A stretch of 64,000 nucleotides of DNA from Holothuria scabra (lineage: Eukaryota; Echinodermata; Holothuroidea; Aspidochirotida; Holothuriidae), in assembly GCA_037179385.1 (NCBI GenBank), contig CM074187.1, positions 50,998,879-51,062,878 on the forward strand. Direction: 5' to 3'. Shown one piece after another: positions 1 to 12,400 of this stretch. Within the stretch, counting starts at the first letter, position 1. Each line of letters starts with the position of its first letter. The position numbers and the translations under genes are program-made. Below the pieces are notes generated by a model. The model was not told where the DNA came from and made no database searches. It was given only the letters and a program-made list of their open reading frames with translations.

Positions 1-221
1 TACCACACTGCCTTATTTTAATGATCCATCTTTGATTTACAACGAATATTAGTTTTAAAAGGTTGATTTTCCTGTAAAACAAAGGCAACATTTTCCTTTA
101 ATAAAGACAGTTTAAAGCAAGAAATGGCTCATTCGGAACTATTGGAACTCCTAAAGAGGAGCAAATTTGCTCTGTGGACCAGGAAATTTAATGCATGATT
201 TACCCATTTTGATTCATTCAG

Positions 222-406
222 GAGTCGTCTGGAAACGATGCGGAGAAGGAAAAGAAAGAAGCCCGTAAAAGTAAACCACACATGTACAACTTAAACATGG
301 ACTCACAGTTATCTGGTATGATTGTCTATATCCTTGATCAAAGTTCATACAATGTCGGCAACAACAAAGCAGACGTTACCCCTGACATCATCCTCAATGG
401 TCTCAG
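222..406 (+). CDS. KIF28: Kinesin-3 exon: start of FHA domain
   Basis: Acceptor ttcattcag, donor AG|gtttgt, 61 codons plus 2 bases. It begins with a charged Lys/Glu/Arg stretch, then PHMYNLNMDSQLSGMIVYIL, the typical lead-in of kinesin-3 FHA domains after the neck, then YNVGNN and a DIILNGL strand. Confidence 0.9.
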
Positions 407-3400
407 GTTTGTATCAACTGCCACTGTTGTAATAACAAAGTGAGCTACTTTATCTAAAGAGAAAAGGAAAGGATATTGTCCAATCACCAATCTATCATTA
501 CTTAGTAGGTAGAGTAAATTGCCTTACATCCTGTTGTAATTCCTTGTGTACTATGCCCTCTGATCATGATGCCATATTTAAGTGTGAAGTAATAATGGCA
601 ATGTTTCACTTCTACATGTGAATAAATAATCTACCTAAGGGTGATATGGATGTGGGTGACTTTTAAATCTTACATTTCAAAATACAGTCAAATGTTTATT
701 TTAACTTTCCCAGCTTGTTCTTATTTTGTAAAGAGATGTTTGTATGAAAATTGCAGAGTTCCTGTTTAGCTGCTTGAGGAAATTAAAAGCATTAGCCTGT
801 GTCATGTCAATTAATGCTTGACTTGTAGAACTGCTGTGGTTGAAACAAGTGACATGGGCAGTTATGTGTGGTTATGGTGTACCTGTCAAACAAACTACTG
901 AAGACTTGATAAAAAAATGTTTTCAGAAAGTATGAATAAATCTGCTTACATTAAGTGAATGATATTTTAAAACAAAGTTCTTGATGGTTACCTCTCACTA
1001 AACAATGTGAGCCGTGGGTCAAAATTTGCATTTTTTACCTTTTCAAGACATTTTAATAAACCGGTTGCTAAAATTGCTAAATAAGAGTCAGCTTCAGTTT
1101 GATTATGAAAATTTGTTAAGGGAGTAACATGTTCACCCATACATGATGGAATCCAGCTGGATGCTCTCCATATAGCACCTTCACCGTTGCTTAAGTGAAG
1201 TGTGAAAAATGCTCCGCTCCCACTGACCACTCTGCTCATTAACTGACTACACTGAGATAACAGCACAAAGCTTCCTTATGAAGTCACACTATGTCTTTAT
1301 GGAGAAGAGTCTTCTGGCACCCTATCTGCAATTTCATGGTCCACTGGGCCAGGGGGTCTTTATCTTAATGCACAATTAATGAAGTGGAAACACCCTGAAA
1401 AAGACCTCAAAATCCGGTTTTGGAGCATCGGAGGAGCCTAATGAGTCCCAGTATAACTATACTTTGAAAAAAAAATATTTCAATTTCCCCCCCCCCCCAA
1501 AAAAAAAATTCATCTTACTAGCTGTGTATTATGTGCAGCAGCCTATGATAAGGCATGACGATTGCTGCTATTGTTGTCCATTGCTTTTGTTTTGGTTTTT
1601 AAAAACTTGGAAGTAAAATAAATACTTAACTCTAACTGTATCAACCTTTGCTATAATGCCTAAGATATGAAGCAAATCATAGGTCAAATTTTTGGTTGTA
1701 GTTAAAGGGCCAGTCCTCTCACTCCAAACTACAATTTTTGTAGGGTTAACAGAAATTCTCAATTGGCTCAGCTCTTTGATTGACAGCTAATTCAAACAAT
1801 GCAGAGTACCAAAGTTTATATTACATAGCATGAACTGTACTGAGAGTGTTTTGATTATACACATTGAGCTTTTCTATACTCACCCTGAATCAATAAACTG
1901 TGATTGTGTCTGGATGAGGATTAATTTGGGACTATTGTGGGAGGGGCTTAAGGAAGAAGGTAAGGAGAACTGGTACTGTTTGGAGTGAGAAAATTGGGCC
2001 TTTAAATCTAGAAAGAGGAGAGATGAAATGCGTGCTTTTGTGAAAATTGACTCATTTTCAGGAAATGTTTTCCTCTTACCATGACAGCATCCAAAAAGAA
2101 CATGCGAAGATAACCAACGAAGGCAACAAAGTATTTGTTGAAAAATCAAGTCCTGAAGCCAAACTTTTGATCAATGGAGACCCTATCACATCCAAGCAGG
2201 AATTGGACCACAATGACAGGTAACTAGTTTAGTTGCAATTTTGAAATATTTGACATACCAAAAATGTATACCTCAAAGTATATTTTTATGGTCAACTTGG
2301 AATGAACCTATTTGAAGTGTAAATGCAAGCTTTTTTGTTGTATATTACAGTAGCAATATATTTTGGAGTATCAAACAGTCTTTAGAAATGGCATTTTCAT
2401 TCTGCCAAATGTTAATAATAGAGGGACTCTTATATGATAATGAACTGAAGTCTGGCGCTGGTACATGGATTGTTTGGAGAGAAAATCATGGGACTGGAAT
2501 GAAGGTCTCATACATAATGAAGGTTCTCTAAGTCTGTGCTAGTGGATTTAAAGTGTTGAGGGAGACTTACATTTTGAGTACAAAGTTGTTAGTATAAGAA
2601 CAAATCAAATGTTTCTGATGATAAAAGTATGAGTGCATGCCTTTGTTGTAAGTATGAGACACACCTTTTGTCCTTTTGTCATATGTGCTGGACATTTTGG
2701 TCCTCCCACTTAAAATTCAAGGACTTTACTCTTGTGGCTCTCATGAAGAAAGGATGTCAACTTTGCAGATTGCAACTTCTATGATCTGAAATGATTTTTG
2801 GTTTTGATGAAAAGAGAAACCTATGCATTCATGATGGCGTGTGTATGTATGTATGTGTGTATGTGCGTGTGTATGTGTGTGTATGTATGTGTGTGCATGT
2901 GTGTATGTGTGTGTGTTTGAGACACTTTGCTTGTTTACACGATATCTTGAGAAGAGAAAGTCTGACAGTTCTCAAACTTGGTACACAGATACCCCTTACT
3001 GAGAGGAAGAACCCTATTTATTTTGGTTGAGGTCAAAGGTCATCTGGGGTCACAGGTGGTCAAAAACCAAAATCTTTGTTTACACAATATCTCAAGATAG
3101 AAAACTTGGATTAATTTCAAACTTGATATGTAGATGCATTATGATGTAAGGAAGAACCCTATTGATTTTGGTGGAGGTCAAAGGTCATTTGGGGTCACAG
3201 GGGGTCAAACCCCGAAAACCTTGTTTACACGATATCTCATGGTGGGAAACTTTGATTCATTTCAAACTTGATATGTTGATGCGTTATGATGTAGGAAAGA
3301 ACAGGATATATTTTCGTGGAGGTCAAAGTCATTTGGGGTCACATTGGGTCAAACCCCTGAAATCCTGGTTTACACTACATCTCAAGGTGGGAAACTTTGT

Positions 3401-6400
3401 CCATTCAAACTTGATATGTTGATGCGTTATGATGTAAGGAAAAACCCAAGAAATTTTGGTGGAGGTTATATGTCATTTGGGGTCACATGGGGTCCAAACC
3501 CTGAAATCCTTGTTTACATGATACATCATGGTAGGAAAGTTGGATTCATTTCAGACTTGATATGTTGATGTATTTTGATGTAAAGAAGAATCCTATTTAT
3601 TTTGGTGGAGGTCAAAGGTCAGAAGAGGACAAATCCTGAAAAACTTTTTAAAACAATATCTTAATGTAGGAAGCTTGGATTGATTTCAAACTTGATATGT
3701 TGATGCCGTATGATGTAAGGAAGAACCCTTTTGATTTTGGTAGAGGTCAAAGTTCATTTGGGTCATAGGGGGTCAAACTCAGAAAACCTTGTTTACACTA
3801 TATCTCAAGGTAAGAAACTTGGATTCATTTCAAACTTGATAGGTTGATGCGTTATGATGTAAGCAGCTTGTTTGCGGAATATCGTAAGGCACAGTATGAA
3901 ATTTGTAGAAATGTTTTGGTTAAAAGAAAAACCAGTAACTAACAGGTGGAGTCAAAGGTCACTTCGGGTCACCAGTTGTTACAAGAAATGTAGCATTTCA
4001 TTGAAAAGAGCATGTATGTATCATCGAAACCTCAATGCATTTTTGCATTCTGGTTATGGTTCTATATGTGGTCTAGTCTATACAAGCACTGAAATAACCT
4101 GAATTATAATCATTGAAAATATTGTCTGCGAGAATGATTGTCATTCTGGCAGAAAATTGTGGAAAAAAATGTGAGATACAATTCCAGGTATTTCAATGAA
4201 TTCTACTTTTAGGATTATGTTTGGATCCAACCACCTGTATGTGTTCCAACACCCTGGTTTGTACAATGCAGATCCGAAGAAATACACTGTTGTCACCTAT
4301 GAGATGGCTCAGGAAGAAATAGCTCAGAAGAGTGGCTTTGATATGTCTGCCAAAGACAGCACAGGTAAATATTTGTACTTAATTGATTTATGTTATGCCT
4401 AAAATCTTTTTTGCAAACAGCCTCCAAGTGGTTATGTACATTCAAGGTTGGGGACAGAGGAGGGGCCATTTCAAATTTTGCCTCGTCGTTGTACCTTGAT
4501 GGTATTGAGCTGTCTCAATGGTCATCAACTGTAATAATGGTTGATTAGAGGAGAGCATGGTCAACCAAAGGGGTTATCCCTTTTGAAGCATTTGGGAGGT
4601 TCCACACTTGTTAAAGGACTTTGACACCCCTATCCCTTGCCTCTTTGCCTTCATCAATCATGAGTTCACATTTTAAAGCATTCACATTTTACTAGGCAAG
4701 AAAGTTAGAATAATATGCTTTCATTAGTGAATTGATTATGAGATGAATGCATCTCACTTCTTTTGAAATGTATTTATCTAGCATAGAAAATGAAGTATTA
4801 TTAAAAAATATCAATGTTACAATTTATGTTCTTAAATGACACTTTTTGCAAAGAAACATGTTGAGGGAAACAATAGCTAGTAACTAAAGTACTCCTTGAG
4901 GCTCCTTGATGCTGTTGTGAGTCGAAAAAAATACTCAAAGTATATTTCAAGCAGTATTTATGGAAATGATGTTTTTCTCACTTTTGTTCAGAGGATAAGC
5001 TCTTGCAGCAGGACCTAATTGATTTGATTCCACTGGTTGAAGAGGCTAATGCAATGAGTGAAGAACTCAACAGGCGGGTCAAGTTTGAGATTAAAATGTT
5101 GTCTCCTGCAGCAAGGGGGGAGCATCATGGACGCACTGAGGTTAGTTTAAGAGATGTATTGAAAGTTTATATTGAATGTCTGTATTAAATGGATGTATTG
5201 TATAATGCTTGTATTTGGACTTTTGTATCTGCAAAGATGGCAAATACTGTACCCAAATTAGGTATATTATGATTCTGTACATGAATGTATTGTTTGTACG
5301 TATGTTTGTTTGTTTGTTTTTTTGTTATTTTTGTTATTGTTGTTTGTACTCCTGTGACCTATTCAAATCAGATAAATTGCAGTCCTTAAGGTCTTTTAAG
5401 GGAGTGTTTTCCTGGGGAAAGAGGGTATTTCTAGCATAAGGTGAACACAATTTAAGATTTATACACAATAGAAAGCAGTAGAAGAATGGAGGAATATGAC
5501 TTATTTGAATATTCATTATGGAAAATTTGAATCAGCAAATTTTATTTGACCCTCTTCGGGAATTAAAGTCTTTTTCATGAGTATAATTGTGCAAGTGATA
5601 AGTATTTTATACCATCCTTCTTTGCAAAACATTTAAATTGTAATTGACACAATGTAGCTATATTGCCTTTACCTTGGTTTTTATTTTTGTAACCTATAGG
5701 TCTTTGTTAAAGTGATGAACTTTGACAATGATCTAGAATACCTGTGGGACCGAGAAAAGTTTATACGTCGTAAATACCTGATGCAAGAGATGTACCAAAA
5801 CTTTCAGGAAGGAGAGGACTGGCAGCTTCCTGATGTAAGTATTGAAAGAAGTAATGTGTATTGATATAGCAATAATTTAAAAGAGTTGTCGTGATATCTC
5901 GTGTGAAGTGTGTTTTGGCCACGGACTTCCTATATACATGGACAGAGCATGTAACCCGTACCTCCTGTCCATAGATGATCGCCACCATCTGGGGCAAAAA
6001 AAAAGCGCACCAAGATGGCCGCTGTAAAGCTATAATTTGTTTGATTTGACGACGTTGCTGAAATATTTTTAACAAAAGTTTAACTTGAATGGGGAACAGT
6101 ATCATATTCCTGCAATATGTGTAGTGATTTTGACCTTACTTTGTATTGTTTTGAAGATATTTCAACTTAATTGCAAAATCTCTTGATTTACTTGAGCAAG
6201 TCCAAACTTTCACACAAAACCGGATCCACAGCAGACAGCCATTGTGTTACACTTTTTCTCACGTGTAGGGTGGTGACAATATACCATGTTAAATGCTCTG
6301 TTCATGTATAGGAAGTCCATGGTTTTGGGGCACAGTGAATAACAGTTTAGTTTTGTTTCATAATCACGCATATATTCATTATCAATTTTGTTCTACACTG

Positions 6401-9400
6401 AAGGTTTCTGAGAATTCAGTCAATTTCTGTCACTTTTCTGCTTCCTATTGTCTCTCTTTATTTTCATGATAAGGATCAAAAATCATCTTTCAATTGCTGC
6501 AGTGAATTTTTTTGCTGATTATTTTCTTCTATTTATTTCAGGAAAAAGATCCTTTCACCGAGTCTCCTGACACTGAAGTCTTTATTGGATCCTCTCATGT
6601 GTATTTACAGAGTATAGCATATATGGTATGTGTTAGGGATAATTTTTGTCTGAAGCACTCTTTTCCTTGTCTTGGTCTGTTTATATATTTGGAGAAAAAT
6701 ATAAACAAAATAATCTGCACAATTTTGAAAAAGATTCATTTTTGCCAGGCTGTCATTACTTGTTAAGTTTCATCTCTCTACATAATATATGAGGCAGTAC
6801 TGAAAAATGTGAGTATGCTAGGATAAAGGCCTCCTTAATCACAAAAACAGATCAGTTGCATTATCTGCCAATTCCCTCCCTAATTACATTTGATTCCAGT
6901 TTGGATTTACATCAAGTCAACATGGTTTATTAATTGGTTTCCTTTGTCTCATTAGTCCTGATTGCACAATAGATAAGTAATGTGGAATGTATTTAAGGCT
7001 TCTTGTACTCGACCAGAAGAATATGCTGAAGGTGTTATAAGAGAAAGAAAAAAATGCAACCATGTATTTACCTTACCTTTTATCAAGCATCATGCAAAGG
7101 CATTGTGTTGATGCATGAAATTTACCAAGTTTTCTCCCAAATCTGTAAAGTTTTCTTTAGTTACTAATCATAAATGGTTAACCTTAGACAATCCTCAGAT
7201 CCTACAAACAAATCATTACTATTTGACAGAGAAATTAATGATTTACTTTTTCAAGTTATACACTCACAAAATAATTCAAAATGGTAACTTTTAAAACAAA
7301 ACTGTTGGATATAAAATTTAACTTATAATGTAAATTATGATCTTTGATCTGGTAGTACCCTGCAACATCTATGTTTCATTGTTGATATTAACTCAGTATG
7401 CTCCTTTAAATGCATCTGCATTTCCTTATAAATCTCTTTGGTTTACTCACATTCTTCTCCAACATCAACCTAACTTGTACTGAAATTCAATCCCACAATC
7501 CTTTGGAAAATGGTTTGTTAAGGCTTTATCCTGTTGAACATACTAGGCCCTAATGTATAATCAGAACCCCCTCTGTGAATGCTCTGTAGTGTGAGGTAAG
7601 CTTAATCTATTGAATCTGGTATCAATCAAATGACAACAACCAGTTGGGAATTTTGTTTTTCCTTTGTACGAAATTGACTCTAGATAATAAGGGTGTGTCT
7701 TTAATTGATCATGAGTGATAATCATCTGCTTGCCTGGTCCTACCCTTCTCTGTAGATTGAAACCAAAGAATCTGTCATTATCAGTGACTACCAGGGACAA
7801 CAGCAAGGTCTGATGGATATTGAGGTGGTACCATGTAATAGCAGCGGTAAAGAATTGAGTGAAGCTGATGATGTATTTGTTGATGATCCCAAGGAGTTGA
7901 TTGGAAGGTCATTGAACTTTGTAGTCAAGATAAAAAGTGCCATGGGTATACCAACAAAGTATAAAGTAAGTACTTACTTAACCCTTTACCGTTGTGCTCC
8001 GATCGGGGCATATTTGCGCGCCTTGGGAGTGGGCGGAAAAGCGGACGTAGCACGCCCCGCATCAGCTTCCGTAGGCCATTGACCCCATGACCTTAAACTA
8101 TTGTCTCTCTCGTTGTTGTGGCCGAATTTTCGGGTAGCTACTCGCAGTTTCGAGCTACGCGTGAAACAGTAAAGATGGGTGACAGCCGAGCTCTCCGTAA
8201 GGGTCCAAAAGGACCCAAACAACGGTAAAGGGTTAACCCAATATGTACCATAGTTGAAGCTTCACTGCATGCATGTCTTAATGACTACATATGTGTATTC
8301 TTGAGATGTTAAACTTGGTAAAGGTGAATCCTTTGTGTTTAGAACAAGACACTTTTTGACCTTTGACCAAACCTATAGGATGTTAATATTGATTCTCACA
8401 CTGACCAACCAATCAATCAAACAGTCATTCAATCATTCCCTAAAGCAGTAGTATTTTTCATCATGTTTAAAGCAACAAACCATGGACACTTCAACTTTTG
8501 CCAAACACTTTTGTATTGGACAAATAATTACAGGCATGGATCCAAGGGGGGGCTTTTACGGCTTCAGCCCTCCCTTTTTTGATGGCATGAACAATAAAAT
8601 ATGCAGGAAATTAGCGGTGCAATTCCCTTGCACCCCTGCTTTCTCTTAAAGGTAAAGAGCAGTCCCCCCAAACTTATTTTGAAGAAAAAGTTGAATAGCA
8701 CAATCTTCCTCTTATTTCTCTTCAGAGTATCTCTCATTACATTTCATTACTCTACTATTGCATATTCAAGGTAAACCAAGCAGTTATTTCCAGTTAATTT
8801 CACATCTGAAGAGAAAAAACATTGTCACATGACTCTCATCAGCCAATCATGAAACTGGACAGTCTACTACACTACTTCAATGTGGGATGACTGCTCCTGC
8901 CCTTTAAGTCATCCCCTTCTTTTTGGAATGTCTGGATCTGTGCCTGAAGTAGATGGAACAAGTAGCTTTAAATTGTTTAATATGTGTTCTTTTCATCTCT
9001 GCAGGATGTGTACTGCAAGTATAAAGTCTTCCTTGACAAAGAAGACAATGTAACTGATAAAAAGGGTGGCAGTATTTCACTTGATTTCAGCCATAGGAAA
9101 TATTTCAACTTTGATGTGGCAACATCACAGGTATGTAATGTAAAACCCCTTTCATAAATTGTTTATTGGTCAGTTCAGAGTTTACTCTTGTTTCATCAGG
9201 TGTATATAGCATAGTTGCTTGCCGCAAAAAATAGTTTATAAATGGCATCGAGCAAGAAGATCTGCCTGGTATTTGGCTACATTGTTCCAGTCAAGTTGAA
9301 AAGATCTACTTTTAACCCTTTTTCTACTGGAGGGGATCTATCCCGCCATACTGAGAGTTATGTGATATCATGTATGGGCAGTACGTATGTACAGGTTCTG

Positions 9401-12400
9401 CTCATACTAAGTTTTTGTATGGAAGCATATTTGTTTTCACTTCAGTCCAAGAGGATGCACATATATAAAAGTATCTCATCTTCAAGCCTCTTCCCTGTGC
9501 AAATCTCGATTACGCACTGTAGCTTTATGTAGAGGTGTTCCAGGATGCAATAGCGCAATGGTTTTACACCATTGGGGTAACAAAACCATTGGGGGTGACG
9601 AAACCATGTGTAACAAAGTGATTAAATGGTGTGCCTTTCTCTATCCAGTGAGCCACAACTGGAAAAAAGGCTGTGGTCGGCTCGACATGAACCAAATGGA
9701 GTGAAACTGGGCAATAAAACTCCATCTAACCAACTAACTAACCTGTCCATCTTAAATACCACACAGTAGCTGAATTTTAAGCCCTCATCATGTTCTGTAA
9801 CTTTCACTTTCAACATTATTATTAATTGAAATCCACATTTTCATTTCAGTTGAATTCTTTCATAATTCCAAGTTTAAGAGCAAATTGGGTTTTTCCTCCT
9901 TTGCAATTTTTTCTCTATCAAGTAAAAAAAAATTTTTTTAAAGCTTCTTCAGAAATGCATTTAAATATCAGTTTACCCTTTACTAAGTCTCTTTTAAAAT
10001 GTTTTATATGTTAACACAGTTAGTGGATTACCTTGTGAAAAGTATGCTAACCATACAAGTGTGGGGAGTACAGCAGACCAAGCAGGCATCCAAAGGTCAG
10101 AAGAAACCTATAGCAGAAGTACCACCTAAAGACAGTGTCAGCCAGGATTCATCGGTAGATTTTGATTTTTTCTTCAAGACATGAGTCATTTTAAATAAAT
10201 TTACTTTGATTTTGTGTTTTGAAAGAAAGGGAATTTATTATTCACATTAGATTCATTTCAAAATACCGGGAAAATGTAACAAATTTGATCTCATTTTCAT
10301 TACAAGTATGCATCATGATGTTTTTATCATATATTTTATATTTAAACACAGTAATTGATCACCCCAAACACTCCCAGTTCTGGCAAGACACTTACTTCTA
10401 GTCCTCCCACGACTGTCTTAACTCATCTTATCCAAACATAGTCCTAAATTATTGCTCCAGGGCACCCTCAGATGAGCATACAAAGCCCTAATATGTAATC
10501 AGAACCCTTTCAGTGTATGCTGTGTAGTATGAGGGATGCTGCATTCTTTAATTTTGATGTCAATCAAAGAGAATTTGTATAGACTACTGGTAAAATTATA
10601 GTTTGGTGTGAAGAATGACTGCCTTTAAGGTAAGCAAGGATGATCAGTCAAGCATTTCACTAATTAAACACTGTCACTTGATCAGAAAGTATTATCTTAG
10701 AAGTATGATTCTGGGGAATACTGACTGTGATAGCATTTCCCTTTTCAGAAGACAAAACAATTGTCCTAAGTTGAATTTTTGTGAGTCCAGTCCAGCTTTG
10801 GTAGTTCAGATTTTCTTAACTCCCTGAGAAAGTTTGACTGTACATATATGTGGTGTGGAACTGAAAATATTGCACATGATAAGCTGCTGAAATGTGTCTT
10901 AGACACCAGGGTAGGTGGGGTAATATGTTAGGGTGTATGCAAATGAGCTACTGTCAATTTAATTATCTTAATGAATAACAGTCAATGTACAGTTTTTATT
11001 TTGCTTGTTCAGGTTTTTTTGATTCCTTGCCGAAGGCAGGCAAGGAATCTATGCGATGGTGATGTCGTGTGTGTGTATGTGTGTGTGTGTGTATGTGTGT
11101 GTGTGACGCCTGCTTGTAAACACGATATCTCAAGAACGGTAACCCCCAGGGATCTCAAACTTGGCATGTAGATTGTCCACATTAAGTAGATGGTCCCTAT
11201 TTTTTTTGGTAGAGGTCAAATGTCATTTGGGGTCACCAGAGGTCAAAATATAAATACCTTGGAAATTACTTGTAAACACGATATCTCCAGAAGGAAAAAT
11301 GTGAGCAATCTCATACTTACCTTGCTGATTGTCCATATTGAGTAGATGGTCCCTATTGTTTTTGATGGAGGTCAAAGGTCATTTGGGGTCACCAGAGGGA
11401 AAAAGGTCAAAACCTTGTAAACACTGTATCTCAAGAAGGGTAAATGTGAGGGATCTCATACATAGCAGGTGGATTGCCCATATTAAGTAGATGATCACAA
11501 TTATTTTTGGTGGAGGTCAAAGGTCATTTGGGGTCATCAGAGATGAAAAGCTCAAAAACTTGTAAACACCATATGTCAAGAAAGGTAACTGCCAGGAATC
11601 TCATATTTACTAAGTGGATTGTCCATATTGAGTAGATGACCCCTATTGTTTTTATTGGATGTCAAAGGTCATTTGGGGTCATCAGAGTTCAAAACATCTA
11701 AACCTTGCAAACACTATATCTCAAAAGAGTATATAACTGTTGAAGTTAATATCCATGAGCGGTTAGGGTGAAAGGGTAAGAATAATTTGGCATGTGTAAT
11801 GTAATAGGCATAGGGTATATAATTTTTTTGGAACAGTTTATTAACTTCACTATGTAAATTCTTTAGTGAGGTACTTTTGAAAATGCATTTGTAAAGTACT
11901 GAAGCAAACTCATAGGAAGAAGGTCTAAGGTGCACAAAAAGGCACATCACATGGTAGTTACTGTACAGCATGTTGATTCTGGCATGAAATTGTGCCCTGT
12001 TATTACATTAAGTTCCAAGTATTAATACATGAAAAAGTGGGTAGAGCAAAATATAAAATCTTAAAAGGCAAAATTAGTTCATCAGGCTGGCAAACATGCT
12101 TCAATGCTCATGGGTATGCTGATTTTGCAGCCACAAGTAAATAGATTTTCATGAAACTGATGTGGAACATGTGAGTTTAAACAGTCTGTATAAGGGTCAT
12201 TTAGGGACATAGTCTGAAAATATTAGAAGATGCTTCTGTGCACACTAAGTAGATGACTGATATGGAACTTCATAAGTATAAACTTTGAACAGAGAGTACT
12301 CTGTGTGATGCACAAGAATCTCTTTTATACCATACCTACATTGCTTTTTCAATAACCTTAAAGAAAACCTGAAGAAAACATTAAATTTAGTGGCAAAAAG

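Noticed and set aside
2060..2087. Alternative acceptor cattttcag for the second kinesin exon
   Set aside because: In the phase set by the first exon it leads to a stop after 16 codons, while the acceptor at 2087 restores the FHA motif.
2791..3568. Open frames across the first tandem array (repeated VKGHLGS-like peptides)
   Set aside because: They are translations of the 145-bp repeat, with stops appearing as units diverge; not a protein repeat gene.
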